NCBI RefSeq assembly: GCF_040939455.1
Contig: NC_134116.1
Location: 69,068,400-69,132,399, forward strand
Reading direction: 5' to 3'
Length of the DNA stretch: 64,000 nt
Origin: Microcebus murinus
Taxonomy: Eukaryota > Chordata > Mammalia > Primates > Cheirogaleidae
The stretch's first letter is position 1, and the number at the start of each line of letters is the position of its first letter. The notes beneath the pieces were generated by a model. It was given only the letters and a program-made list of their open reading frames with translations, did no database searches and was not told the origin of the DNA. A program made the position numbers and the translations under genes. Below are positions 1 to 11,699 of the stretch, in pieces.

Positions 1-835
1 TTCCCTTTCTCTATCTTCTTCTTCTTTTGTTATCTTCAGAAAACAGTATTATGTTTCCCTGAGAAGTAGTATATGCTATCAGTTAAGGGTGAGGAAAGGA
101 GCCATTCTAATTTCCTTTTTTCAATCGCCCCTTTTCAATCCTTTTATAATCACCTATGAAACTTGGTATGCACAGAGTACTGATTCTCACCAAAACAGAC
201 CTTCATTGTTGTGATTACAGCCTAGTAATCACAGTAAAGAGTTCTGATGTGAGAAATTTATTTATGACAATCTATATTACATGTTATATCTTATAATAGT
301 ATTTTATCAAAAAGTTTTTTAAAAATAATTCATCTTTTGCTTCCAGAAAAGTGAAAGGCATATTAAGAAGATATAAATGAACATAGAATTCATTTTTTTG
401 AGCCTCTTTGTATTTCTTGCATTCATCAATCCACAGATAATGCATGACCACAGCAAAAAACAGACTATGCTAAGATTTTCAGATACAGTGTTTTTATTTT
501 ATTTAGAACAGCCAGGAGGTGACCTCCTTTGAAAGAAGATTCCAAAGAACTGTTGAATATATACCATTTTTATATTGATGTCATCAGTTTGAGAGTAAGT
601 ACTTCACAGGGCTGAAATATTCCTAGATAGTCAAGCCTAATGTTTCGACTTCAGTCAGAGTTTGAGTACCTATGTTTTTGATCTTTCGTACCCTAAACCA
701 TCCTTGAATCTGGCATAACACAATGTCACAAAAGGTATTACCCATTAATAGAATACAAAATAGTAGAGAAATGGCCACAAGAGTGACCCCTGTTGGTTTC
801 TTTATGAAAAAGACAGTTCTATCAGTACAGGTCTT
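1..835. other. Unassigned AT-rich sequence
   Basis: No gene, RNA or repeat family that I can name. There is no open frame of note. The interval looks like neutral non-coding DNA. Confidence 0.5.
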
Positions 836-1104
836 AGTCTGTTAGTAACAGAATACCTGAGGCTGAGTAATTTATAAAGAAAAGAGGTCTATTTAGCTCA
901 CAGATCTGCAGACTGAGAGGTAAGAGAAGCCTAGGTCTAAACATGGCAAAGAAGGTCAAAAAGGAAGCAGACATGTGAGGAGAGGACAAAACAGAAGGAA
1001 CCTTGCATTATAACAACCCACTTTCCTGAGAACAAATCCATTCCTACTAGAACTAATCCAGTCTCAGCAAAGCAAGAACTGACTCACTACCTTGAGAATG
1101 GCAC
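836..1104 (-). mobile_element. MaLR (MST/MLT1-type) LTR fragment, antisense
   Basis: The sequence reads as the reverse complement of a MaLR LTR. It has the U5-proximal block with the 'aatttataaagaaaagagg' motif near 867-887, followed by the block around 1020-1100 that in the sense strand precedes the promoter. It is diverged and somewhat shortened. The family assignment rests on remembered consensus features, not on a search. Confidence 0.65.
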
Positions 1105-1127
1105 TGCGATATTTTGAAACATATATT

Positions 1128-1610
1128 TGGTCTTCTGCCCTGACCTAATTTCCTGGCATACAACTCCTAAAATCCTTAAAAACTCCAGTGATACTAATGA
1201 GTTGACTGGTAGCTGGCAGCCCCTAGGGGCTGGTCACTGGAAGGACCCAGGCAGGATTAGAGAGTTGAGACTTTCAGCTCTAACCCCCAACCTCCAAGGA
1301 ATGGAGAGAGGCTGAATGTTAAGTTGCTCACCAATGGCCAGTGGCTTGATCAATCATGCCCGTGTAATGAAGCCTCCATTAAAACCCACAGGGGCAGGAT
1401 TAGGGGAGCTTCCAGAGAGCTGAACATGTAGAGTTTCCTGGAGGGTGGTGTACCTGTGGAGGGCATGGAAGCTCCAGTCCCCTTCCTTCATACCTTGCCC
1501 TATGTATCTCCTTGCCTGTATCCTTTGTAATATCCTTTATAATAAGCCAGTATATATGAGTCTTATAGGACCCCAGGTTCATTTGCCTGCTGTGCAGTAA
1601 TCAGACCAAT
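1128..1610 (+). mobile_element. Endogenous retrovirus LTR, subfamily not assigned
   Basis: The block contains 'aatgaagcctccattaaaac', then a 'cctggagggtggtgtacctg' segment, then duplicated 'cctttataata' motifs near 1520-1545 that resemble an LTR polyadenylation region. This arrangement is common in old mammalian LTRs. Small open frames on both strands lie wholly inside it and are not taken as genes. Subfamily uncertain. Confidence 0.5.
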
Positions 1611-1735
1611 ATACTGAAGCAGCAGAGGTTGTAACAGAAAGTGTTTAATAATCATTGGGAAGCTGAATAAGGGGAGGAGCCCCTCAAATCTGTCTTCCTG
1701 AAGAATTCTGGGCCAAAATATAAATACACAGTTTC

Positions 1736-2087
<352 letters not shown>

Positions 2088-2708
2088 ATAACAATTCTTA
2101 TGTATCTTACCATAGTACTTTAAATTTAAACGAATTATGCTAATAATATGAAACATTTGCCAATAATAGCTTTCACTGAAATTCAGTGAGATGCTATTTC
2201 CTGTGTCTATGCGCTAATATTTTGTACTAAGTCTATTAGTTTAAAATCTCCTGTCACATGTTTGCAACTGGTTTTCGTGACTTTTGCAGTAGCCCTGTGA
2301 TGCAAACCTCAACTCTGTATGTAGTAGGACAGAATTTGCCACAATTTAGCTTCTTTTCAAACAAGTAGATGAGAAAATCTTAGCTGCAGCCCAAATCTTT
2401 TAAATTAGATTGATTAAATCATGCTTTGTCCTTAAAATCCAATTAACTTTTCTTTTTCTTTCTTTTTTTAATGGGAGACACCACACTGAAATCAATTAAC
2501 TTTTCTTGAAAATGCCGGCAAACATATTTGACATCTGTTTAAAATCACTCAATCTGGTATTGTAAAATGTTAACAGATCTTTAAATCTAATCATTGTGGC
2601 ATCCAAATGAGAGCTATATATTTCTGAGTCCGTATCTTTTAATCTATCTTTATGTAAAATAGATTATGCTGCAAAGCTAAAAATTACAAGAATCTTCACT
2701 GAGTAAGT
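2088..2708. other. Unassigned sequence
   Basis: AT-rich non-coding DNA in which I see no gene or recognisable repeat. Confidence 0.4.
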
Positions 2709-3070
2709 GCAATGGATTGAATGTTTGTGTGTCCCCCAAAATTTATAAGTTAAAACCCTAACACTCCTGGTAGTGACATTAGAAGGTGGGTCCTTTGGGA
2801 GTGATTAGGTCATTAGGGCAAAGCCTTCATGAATGTGATTAGTGCCCTTATAAAAGAGACTGCAGAGAGATTCTTTGCCTCCTTTAGCCACATGAGGACA
2901 CGGTCAAAAGGTGACTGTGAATCAGGAACTGGGCCCTCACCAGATGTAAAATCTGCTAGCACCTTGATCTTGGACTTCCCAGCCTCTAGAACTGTGAGAA
3001 ATAAATATTTGTTGTTTATAAGCGACCCGGTATGCGGTATTCTGTTATAGTGACTCAAACAGACTAACAT
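2709..3070 (+). mobile_element. MaLR (MST/MLT1-type) LTR
   Basis: The LTR starts near 'tggattgaatgtttgtgtgt', continues with the ggtgggtcctttggga / gattaggtcat block, the 'ccctcaccagat' block and the 'agaactgtgagaaataaat' block, and ends near 'gtgactcaaacagacta'. These blocks, in this order, define MaLR LTRs (ERVL-MaLR, mammalian apparent LTR retrotransposons). The short frames of 73 and 85 codons inside it are incidental. Confidence 0.85.
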
Positions 3071-3189
3071 GGTAAGGTTATTTTGTAAATATTATATCTA
3101 TTGATTAAGCCACAAAAATTCCCTTTACTGTAATGAGATTGATCCCCTTTCCTAAAAATGTAAGAAAGACCTCGTTTATGCTGTAGATA

Positions 3190-3690
3190 TGCCTTCACAG
3201 TGGAGACAGAGTCCTCCCCTCCTCTGTCACTCAGGGATGATAAGGCAGCTCCATCTCGGCTGCTGATCAGCAATGTTGACTTCTGATTTCCCCTAGTTCT
3301 GGAAATGCCTGTAAGATTTCTACTTCCATGCACCTACCATAAATCCTGCCCTTACACAAATTCTTGCCTTTCCCTGAGGGCTCAACTTCGATTGTCCTCC
3401 ACATTCCTTCCATAGGATATATAAGCCCTGCATCTGGGGATAAGGTGGGAGGACTCCCCATTTCATCGGGCAGCGCCTGGCACATGGCTCCTATTCATAA
3501 GTCCCTCTTACATGTTTCTTCCTGAGAAACTGGATTTGTCAGCTTCTCTCTGTAGCCTCCCAGCTTCCTCCACTTTGGGATTAGGTTTGCACAAACCTGC
3601 CCACCTTGGAGTACCACACCATGGCATTAGCAACAGGAGGGAGCCCGATGTCTCCTACCTCCCGCTGTGAGGTGATGTGAAGTAAGAGCA
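3190..3690 (+). mobile_element. Possible ERV LTR
   Basis: The segment has a TATA-like 'ggatatataagccctgc' at about 3414-3430 followed by a moderately GC-rich 250 bp. That is the layout of a retroviral LTR promoter and R/U5. I cannot place it in a family and see no target duplication. It could instead be unique sequence with a chance TATA. Confidence 0.35.
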
Positions 3691-3941
3691 TCACGTATGA
3701 CATATTCTCCCCAAAACATTTTAATGTGAATCTACCTAAGTCTATAGAACTCATTTCATGCTTATAGGGAATAGAGGAAGAAATATGTTAAACAGCACCA
3801 CGAAGAGGCAATCAGAAAAATTCAGAATATGGAAATTCTAAAAGACATCTGGCCCAGTAGAAAAAAGTTATTGTTATGAAAATGACAAAAAATAAGGTCA
3901 AGATATTTTATAAATTAAGAAGGAGTAGAAAGTCATAACAC

Positions 3942-4300
3942 AAAAATGTAATGCATATGGCCGGGCGCGGTGGCTCACACCTGTAATCCTAGCACTCTGG
4001 GAGGCCGAGGCGGGTAGATTGCTCAAGGTCAGGAGTTCAAAACCAGCCTGAGCGAGACCCCGTCTCTACCATAAAAATAGAAAGAAATTAATTGGCCAAC
4101 TAATATATATATATAAAAATCAGCCGGGCATGGTGGCTTGTGCCTGTAGTCCGAGCTACTCGGGAGGCTGAGGCAGGAGGATCGCTTGAGCCCAGGAGTT
4201 TGAGGTTGCTGTGAGCTAGGCTGACGCCACGGCACTCACTCTAGCCTAGGCAAGAAAGCGAGACTCTGTCTCAAAAAAAAAAAAAAAAAATGTAATGCAT
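3942..4300 (+). mobile_element. Lemur-type Alu, full length
   Basis: The dimeric Alu body spans about 3959-4290, beginning ggccgggcgcggtggctc and ending in an 18-bp oligo-A. The lemur linker is at about 4082-4110. Target duplication aaaatgtaatgcat occurs at 3943-3956 and 4287-4300. The minus-strand 68-codon frame at 4029-4235 is only Alu read backwards. Confidence 0.95.
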
Positions 4301-4679
4301 AAAACTTAATTGGATCCTAGTGAAAAACAATACCAAAATCCACAATTATAGAAATTTTAGTATTTTGGGAATGGAGACAAACCGAGTATTAGATAACATT
4401 AGATAATAATGATTCTGAATTTTTAAGTATAATAACAACATTGTGGTTATTTAAGAAAATATCCTTATATTTAGGAGACGCATGATTACGAACTTAGGGG
4501 TAAAGCAACATGATAACTACATTTTATTTTGAAATGTTTTATCCAAAATATATATGTGAATAGGAAGCAGTTATGGCAAAATACTTACAATAGCTGAATC
4601 TAGGTGTTTTGACTTTTCTGTTTATTTGAAAATAAACATACTAATATATGAAATATAAATTTAAATAATTATAACTTGA

Positions 4680-4965
4680 GGCCCAGCATGGTGGCTCTCA
4701 TACGTGTAATGCTAGCACTTTGGGAGGCCAAGGTGGGAAGATCGCTTGAGGCTGGGAGTTCAAGACCAGCCTGGGCAACATAGTAAGACACCATCTCTAC
4801 AAAAGTAGAAAAATTACTGATAGCTGGGCATGGTGGTGTGTGCCTGTGGTCCCAGCTACTTGGGAGGCTGAGGCAGGAGGGTCGCTTGAGCCCAGGAGTT
4901 TAAGGTTGTAGCTATGATGACACCACTGCACTCTAGCCTGGTAGACAGACTGGAAGTTGCTGAAA
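4680..4965 (+). mobile_element. Older Alu (AluJ-like)
   Basis: Both arms are recognisable (gcccagcatggtggctctca; agctgggcatggtggtgtgt) but the copy is diverged, lacks the lemur linker, and its 3' end degrades after 'cactctagcctgg' without a clear A-tail. This is older than the lemur-type copies. Confidence 0.85.
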
Positions 4966-6632
4966 AATGACTTGTTAAAACATCTGGTACCTCTTTTTAA
5001 AGTTGATTCTGAACTTGCTGGTGCTCCCTCTGTTAAATAAGCAGTGATGTTGGAAAAGGGTTGTTTTTCTGTTTAATTAATTTTAAGAGTTTCACATATT
5101 GACAATTCTTTTGTATTCTTTATTAGTAATTTTGAAAATAGTGTTTTCTACACAACTTTTTCTGTCCTTGCAAACTTTATATATGCAAACATTAAAGCTT
5201 TATGATTATACAGGATACTTTTGCCCACTTGTAATCAAGATCTTTTGTCACCAGTATGCAGGAGAGTTGTAAAAGATGAAAAGATCATTTGTTGATTTCA
5301 ATATCTTTTACCATTTTAAAGCAACATTGCAGTGGAATAGAGGAAATTATTTAATCTGGATTTCTTTTCATCATCTTTGTAGTAATCTCTTATACAAGTG
5401 ATGAAACTAATTTTTTAGTATTATTTTGTTTGCCATAGTGCATGATTATTTATTTATGCTGTTCTGTAAAAACCCACCTAGTTCCTTCTTGAACATTCCA
5501 GTGACAAGATTACAGTTTTCAGTTTTCCTTAAATATCAGAAATATATATATATATATGTACATATATCTTTTGCCAATTTGATCAACATGTTTCTTTGTA
5601 AAATGTTCGTTTAATCTTGATGGGTTTCTTGGTTTAATTATAAAAAATGCGTTGGCAGAGTAGACACATTGCTGACTGTTCATTTGTGCAAAAAAGCTGT
5701 AAAACCCAATTTAAAATATTTAACTGAATATTTGCCCATATTTTAAATTTATATTTGACATTTAAAAATAAGAGCTAAATGAGGTAATTTGTACATTGAC
5801 AAATCACCATGAGTACTTCAGTGACAAATGCAGACTAATACAGGTGTGTTATATTGGTGATTCAAATACCAAGTACAGTGTTGCCCTGGGTGATGTGATT
5901 TCCGAAATGGGAAACAACTCTTGGTAAAGTTATGAACAAAAATCAAGTACATTTGTTTCCTCTCAATTTATATGGTAGTTGTATTCCTGTAAAATTCAAT
6001 ATATATTATCACCATGCAAAGAAATACTTTTGATTTTATATAACACAGAGTTTGAATCTTAATTCTGGTAATTATAAACAAGTTTTTCACCTACAGAAAT
6101 TCTCTTGAAACATTCAAAAGTTGGACATGATGCACATAGTTCTTTTTTGTACAGAACTGTCTGCATATTGCAAGGTATCTAGCATCCCTGGCCCTGTCCG
6201 CTGAGTATCTGTTGTGCTCTCCTAAGCCCCAATCTTGTGACAAGTAAAAATGACTCTTACATTTTCAAAATGACTCCTGGGAGCAATATCACCCTTTTTG
6301 AGAACCACTGGCTTAGAGTTTAATAACAGCCAACAAATATATAAGAAAAATAAAATGTTGGGGTGCTATGAATGCACTGGCAATTCTACCTGGATGATTT
6401 CTGAAAGGTACTATTTAAGAAGATGGTATATTTTTCAGTGAGGGTACCCATTTGTTCTTATTGTTTTATTAATAAAATTTACCACCCTTTTGTGGTTGAA
6501 TGCATAATTTCAGTGTGAAATCTACAGCATTGCTTTGAATTCATGGGATTAATGAATTCAGAGCCAACTTGAGTTTTCATCATTGGGAGTAACTCAAGAC
6601 TGTTGACCAGCCACATAAACTGAAGATTAATC
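4966..6632. other. Unassigned AT-rich sequence
   Basis: No gene or nameable repeat. A short (TA)n-like run with alternating purine-pyrimidine occurs at about 5540-5570. The 62-codon frame at 5426-5614 runs through this AT-rich sequence and I give it no weight. Confidence 0.4.
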
Positions 6633-6880
6633 CTCTAGAGCAGGGGTCCTCAAACTACGGCCCGAGTGCCACATGCGGCCCACCACGGACATTTATCCGG
6701 CCCGCCAGGTGTTTTTGTTTTTGCCACCACTGCCTGTCCTGCTTAGCAGCCAACTTGTCCCGGTCCCAGGGTGCACATGTGTGGAATGTGTGCTGCACTC
6801 TCCAACGACCCACCAATGGTCTGAGGGACAGTGAACAACTGGTCTCCTGTTTAAAAAGTTTGAGGATCCCTGCTCTAGAG
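6633..6880. mobile_element. Non-autonomous hAT element with intact TIRs and TSD
   Basis: The element is 6641-6872 (232 bp). Its left end CAGGGGTCCTCAAAC pairs with the right end, whose reverse complement is CAGGGATCCTCAAAC, giving 15-bp terminal inverted repeats with one mismatch. It is flanked by the 8-bp duplication CTCTAGAG at 6633-6640 and 6873-6880. An 8-bp duplication and CAG-type ends define the hAT superfamily. There is no transposase, so it would need one supplied in trans. The 84-codon minus frame over it has no known function. Confidence 0.9.
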
Positions 6881-7832
6881 TTTCCTTTTTGGCTCCTAAT
6901 GCTAAACAAAGTTTGGGTCAGTGAGATCTGATACTACTAGCCTGACATTAACAATTTAAAAGTAGAATCTCATATGTTACTGCTCTGTGATCCATGTGGA
7001 ATTTCACTTCTTTGCAGATCTGGGCGAAAACCCCAGTAAAAGCCAAACAATACACTGAAACTTTACCTCTTTCAAGACAAGACTTCAGTGACACTGTAAA
7101 GACTCTCTCCTAATGACTTATTCCCTCTATCACCCCTGGCTGCAATCACAGGCCTACCTGTGCATGCATTGTTCAAGGTCATCTGCAGCTGCTTACAACT
7201 AATTTATTTTTTATCTCAACTCAAGTGCACTTGCTAAGGCATGTGTCGCTAAAATTTGGCTCAAGCCACTGAGGTTACCTGAAGTGGCCAATGTCTTTAG
7301 GTAATTGACTTTGACCAAGCCACCAGGTCAAATCTTTAGGAAGCCTGAGATGTAAGCCCACTCATTCAGGCTGAAGCAGCTAAAAGCCAACTTCCTAAAG
7401 ATCAGGCATTAGGTGCAATATGGGCTACAGAAAACTGTCAAGGTTTAAAATCCCTGCATGGCCTGAGCTTAGTATAGTTCCCCCAAAGATTAAATTATAC
7501 CAGTCAATTTCTCTAGCCTACAGAAGCCTTGATCTTCATAGGCTGTAGTTTTGACCTCCATATGTATGTTGCAATAATGGAATTCCTCATACTGAATCCC
7601 AGAACTAGGCAGTCTTATTCATCCTAAATAATCCCAGCACTTTCCTTGCCCCTCCCCTCCCAGGGGTAGAGCTTCTGCACTAAGCTTATGCCCAAGCCTA
7701 GGAGAGGCCCACAGTATCTGGTCTAAGCAGGAAGGCAGACCCCACAAAGAAGAGGACAGGAGGATGATGAGCTAGAGCTCCTAAATCTGCCACTTGGATT
7801 ATTCACTTCTCCTTCGTAGGTGAGAGTCCAGG
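6881..7832. other. Unassigned sequence
   Basis: No gene is evident. The motif atctttaggaag near 7331-7342 recurs inverted as cttcctaaagat near 7391-7402, a short inverted repeat about 50 bp apart. Part of the interval may be old retroviral sequence, but I cannot show it. Confidence 0.35.
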
Positions 7833-8219
7833 TGCTATGGTTTGAAAGCATCCCCCAATGTTCCTGTGTTTGGAAACTTAACCCCCAATGCAACAGTGTT
7901 GAGAGGGTGAGACCTTTAAGAATTGATTAGGTCTTGGGGGCTCTGCCCTCATGAATGGATTAATGCCATTATTACAGGAGTGAGTTAGTTACAAAAGCAT
8001 TCTCACTCTCTCGCTCACTCTCTCTCTCTCTCATGGTCTCTTGCCCTTCCAACTATCCATCGTGCTATGATGCAGCAAGAAGGCCCTCACCAGATATGGT
8101 TCCTGGATCCTGGGCTTTTCAACCTGCAGAATCATGAGCCAAATGAATTTCTATTGTTAATAAATTACTCAGTCTATGGTATTCTGTTACAGCAGCATGA
8201 AATTGACTAAAACACCAGG
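7828..8219 (+). mobile_element. MST-type MaLR LTR, complete
   Basis: The LTR spans 7833-8214 (382 bp), opening TGCTATGGTTTGAAAGC and closing ATTGACTAAAACA. It is flanked by a perfect 5-bp duplication CCAGG (7828-7832 and 8215-8219), the size MaLR elements make. It includes a (TC)n-rich tract at 8001-8032. A single LTR is present with no partner within the window, so it is a solo LTR left by recombination. Confidence 0.9.
8001..8032. repeat. (TC)n-rich simple repeat
   Basis: An imperfect CT-dinucleotide tract inside the MST LTR. MaLR LTRs carry CT-rich sequence at this place, so this is an expansion of an existing tract. Confidence 0.85.
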
Positions 8220-8985
8220 GGTGTATCTGGGACTTGGAAAAAAATACAAAGCAAAAAAAAAAGTAGATTTGTCACCCCACTGCATGGACTCAATTTAGGG
8301 GATTCTAAAAGTGTTCCTAACTTTTTCATATTATAATATACTGAGAGGGAACCTTTAATGCCAGAATGAAGGGTGTGTACCTAATTTCTTGGCACTGGTG
8401 AATCATTTAAGTTTTAAAGTATAAAACTAAAATAGTCAGAATTTAAGATGGCAGTGGTATACAGTCCGAAGGTGAGGGGAAACTGTTACGAGGCTGATGA
8501 GATGTTTAAGCAAGAAAAGAGACTTGAAAAAAAGTGAGAATGAAAAGTAGGGCACTGATTCAAAACCTTCTTCACATACAGAAGATCTGCATATGTGCAA
8601 CGAAGGCCGGGCAGTGGGGAAAGGCACTGCTAACTCGTGTGGCTTCAAAGCTGAGATTACAGGGAAAGGATGGAGCCATCAGTAAGTTGGGAAGACAGGA
8701 AGATGGTTCTGAATGAAGATATGGGGATAATGAATTTTTCTTTGTTTATTTTGTAATTTTAATTTTTAGGCCACTTTACTAAAGAAGGATACACAGATAA
8801 TATTAATGGTAAAACAAATAGAGATGGTAATAGTCAGAATCAAGGGAAAGAAGAGTCCACAAATGACAAGAGTCCACTTCATTGATGTGAATGAGATGAA
8901 AACTCGGCTCTAAGCCAAACAACTAGGTCTGTAGTCCTCATGAATGAATAGCATACAGCATATCAATTACTTGGAGGGATGGGGA
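8220..8985. other. Unassigned sequence
   Basis: No gene seen. Two overlapping short frames on opposite strands (8436-8648, 8534-8716) have no recognisable content. Confidence 0.35.
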
Positions 8986-8989
8986 ACAA

Positions 8990-9300
8990 ATTTTTTCCAG
9001 TATTGTTTTTTATTATTATGATGCCTCTGCTCTTTTGCTCCATCCCCCAAAGTCAGTTACTAAAATCTGTTGGTTCTATGTCACTTTACTCACCTGAGAC
9101 TTCATTCGTTTCTCCACAACCCATAGCCAACTCTTGGGTTTTTGACCACATTTTGTTCTACCTAGATTACTGCAACAGTCTCTGGTTAGTCCCCTCCATT
9201 TTCCTCTCCACATTGCAACTAGAGCCACCTTTCTAACATTGAAATCAAATCTGTTACTCTCTTGCATCCAAACCTTTCATTTATTCCCCATTTTCATCTG
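8990..9300 (-). mobile_element. LINE-2 fragment, antisense (probable)
   Basis: The string 'gattactgcaacagtctctg' followed by a pyrimidine-rich stretch, 'cacattgcaactagagccac' and 'gaaatcaaatctgttactct' resembles the antisense strand of mammalian L2. It is heavily diverged. The 85-codon frame here is not taken as coding. Confidence 0.55.
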
Positions 9301-9339
9301 GAAAAACACTCATATGTTTTTTCGTTTTATAATTCAAGG

Positions 9340-10230
9340 TTTTATTTTAACAGCCATTCCTCCTCAAATTCCAGCATGTATACTGGGTTACAATAACACC
9401 ATTCTGTTTGCACATAAGTTCGTAGCTATAAGTTGACCTTTTAGCCAAAATTTTTCTCCAGGGACTTTTAGATGAAACTTTCCTATGTTGCAACAAAACT
9501 TTACAAACAAACAGACAATGCAGGGAACCCCCAACACAAAATGCCACAGCTAACCAAATGGGAACCACAAATGAGAACTGAATTCTCAACTGAGAATCAG
9601 CATCTCTTAATCCAAAGGCGACAACCAAGAACCAAATTCTCTCCAACAAGAGAACCAACATCAACCAATCCCCCGTAGTTCTCTGGAAACTGCAAATGAG
9701 CTCAGTCCAGACCAGGGCCCCTAGTTCCACTCATTCTCTTAACTTCCAACCCCAAATCAGTGCCTCAGAACAAATCCAACAGGAAGGTCTGAGCCCCTTC
9801 CTACATACGGGTGGAAACTGGGTCTTGGTGTCCTAGGGAACTTTACTTACAAATGGCCATGGCTGTTGCGACACTTCCCAAATCTATTTCCTTCTCTTCA
9901 GCTCAGTTCAGGTTGGTCAGAGCTGTGTTCATTTTGGGAGAAAGAGAAGGGACTCCCCAGAGGTAAATAGTCCCTGGCAGCTGCTGGGAGAATCCCTTTC
10001 TATCTTACCTGAAAAGACAAGGTTCCTGCACATGGCTTGATCTGGAGCTGCTCCCTGCCTCTTCCAGCATTTACCAATAGATGCAAAATCTTTTACCAAA
10101 AGCTGAGCACTAGTCCCTTAGGCCACATCAGAAGAACGAGAACGAGTGGTTTGAGGAGAAGGAAAGAGAAGTTTATGAATTTGCCAGTGAAGGAGGAGGA
10201 TGGAGACTACTGTCTGAAAAATGCCATCAT
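9340..10230 (-). mobile_element. Class I ERV remnant: LTR 3' part, leader and start of gag region, broken
   Basis: Read on the minus strand, 10230-10080 matches the R/U5 part of the LTR at about 50123-50270, including the purine-poor 'taaacttctctttccttctc' block and the following 'gatgtggcc' block. Downstream, toward lower coordinates, a leader-like region rich in 'ttggttct' repeats (about 9680-9560) precedes sequence that may be the start of a gag region near 9470-9350. A 127-codon minus frame at 9347-9730 crosses the leader but is not a recognised intact protein, and another frame gives the better gag-like reading, so the copy is broken. No pol, env or second LTR follows. Class I assignment is inferred from architecture. 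Confidence 0.5.
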
Positions 10231-10729
10231 CCTTCCACATTTCTTGACATGACTTACAAGGCTCTTTGTGATAGGTTTCTGCTGCCCTCACCAGCCTCAG
10301 TTTCCTCTGGAGTGGATATTTACAGTTTTGGAATCACCTGGCATCCACCCTCCTATTGGTAGCAGCATCTCAGTTTCTGTACCTCCTCCAGGCTGTGTGC
10401 TGTTTCTGGAGAGCTAATGAGGACAATCTTTCCTTCCTCTGGCCAGCAATAGGCCTGAGTTGGTTCATTCTGGATCTCTTTTCATGGACTTCAAATTGTG
10501 GAAGGAATGAGGCAAAGTCAGATACATGGTTAGGGCTCATTATCTCAATGGTGGTGCTCTGACAATGTCACAAGGCTGAGCTTGGTGACATCTCCAGTGT
10601 TGCTGTGTCTGTCTCATTCTGAACCCAACACTCCTGCCCTTTAACTGCATCTGTGAACTCCTGACATCCTTCCCATAAACAGATTTCTGTTGACCTCAGC
10701 CAGCGTTGCTTCTTTTATTGACACCAGAA
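10231..10729. other. Unassigned sequence upstream of the ERV remnant
   Basis: This could hold the U3 part of the minus-strand LTR, but the match to the related LTRs at 49850 and 52250 stops near 10230. No gene is visible. A 68-codon frame (10356-10562) has no recognisable domain. Confidence 0.3.
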
Positions 10730-11050
10730 TATCCACTATTCTCTTGGCCAATGCCTACAGTCCTTTCAGGCCTCAGCTTAGAAGTCATCATTTTTATGAT
10801 GCCTTGTGCAGGAGACATTGCATCTGCCTTGACTTCCATTCCTTTCTTCTCTGACTTCCCAGGTTTTGTGTGGTTAATCAGAGGAGTGGACCCATTCTAC
10901 TTACCTGTAATTATTACTTCTCTTTACCCTGTGTTCCCTTATTTTCAACAGTTTTGTTTTTATATTGAATTTTGTGATTGTATTTATAGCAATTATTTCT
11001 ATATAAGTTCCTATACTGAATTGATGTTGGCTTTCCTCTTCTTTAGTTCT
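10730..11050 (+). mobile_element. LINE-2 3' end fragment (probable)
   Basis: 'ctttcaggcctcagcttaga' followed by a 'gatgccttgtgcaggagac' segment resembles the 3' end of L2. A 115-codon plus frame (10706-11053) spans this piece. Its translation is hydrophobic and T-rich and matches no family I know, so I treat it as incidental. Confidence 0.5.
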
Positions 11051-11066
11051 TAATTTCATTTATTTA

Positions 11067-11145
11067 TTTTTCAGACAAGGTCTTACTCTATCACCTGGGC
11101 TAGAGTGCAGTGGCATCATCATAGCTCACTGCAACCTCTAAGAAG
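11067..11145 (-). mobile_element. Alu fragment, antisense
   Basis: About 80 bp of Alu tail and right monomer in reverse orientation ('agacaaggtcttactctatc', 'agtgcagtggcatcatcata'), truncated abruptly at 'gcaacctctaag'. Confidence 0.8.
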
Positions 11146-11326
11146 TATAGCACAAGAAAACATGAGAAACGTTGGACATTTGGTTTTGTCTGACAATGAG
11201 CATCAGTAAAAAGATGGAACTCATTGAGGACAACATGGGATCTCTCATCACGTAAGGTACTGATTCCCTTATGGGTTGTAGGGCTTTGGGCTATGCCACT
11301 CTCATTTCTAGCAGATTTTTTTCATT

Positions 11327-11694
11327 TAGAATATGATCAGGCAGGGCACAGTGGCTCACGCCTATAATTCTAGCACTCTGGGAGGCTGAGGTGAGCGGAT
11401 TGCTTGAGGTCAGGAGTTTGAAACCAGCCTGAGCAAGAGCGAGACCCCATCTCTACTATAAATAGAAAGAAATTAATTGGCTAACTAATATATATAGAAA
11501 AAATTAGCTGGTCATGGTGGCGCAGTCCCAGCTGTAGTCCCAGCTACTCGGGAGGCTAAGGCAGGAGGATTGCTTGAGCCCAGGAGTTTGAGGTTGCTGT
11601 GAGCTAGGCTGATGGCATGTACTCACTCTAGCCTGGGCAACAAAGTGAGACTCTGTCTCAAAAAAAAAAAAAAAAAAAAAATAGAACATGATCA
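11327..11694 (+). mobile_element. Lemur-type Alu, full length
   Basis: The body is about 11340-11681, with the lemur linker at 11460-11500 and a 22-bp oligo-A. The target duplication tagaatatgatca (11327-11339) recurs with one change at 11682-11694. The minus-strand frame at 11504-11698 is Alu read backwards. Confidence 0.95.
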
Positions 11695-11699
11695 ACATG

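Noticed and set aside
9347..9730. 127-codon minus frame as a membrane protein
   Set aside because: It lies in ERV leader-like DNA. The hydrophobic look comes from T-rich codons, and another frame fits the retroviral remnant better.
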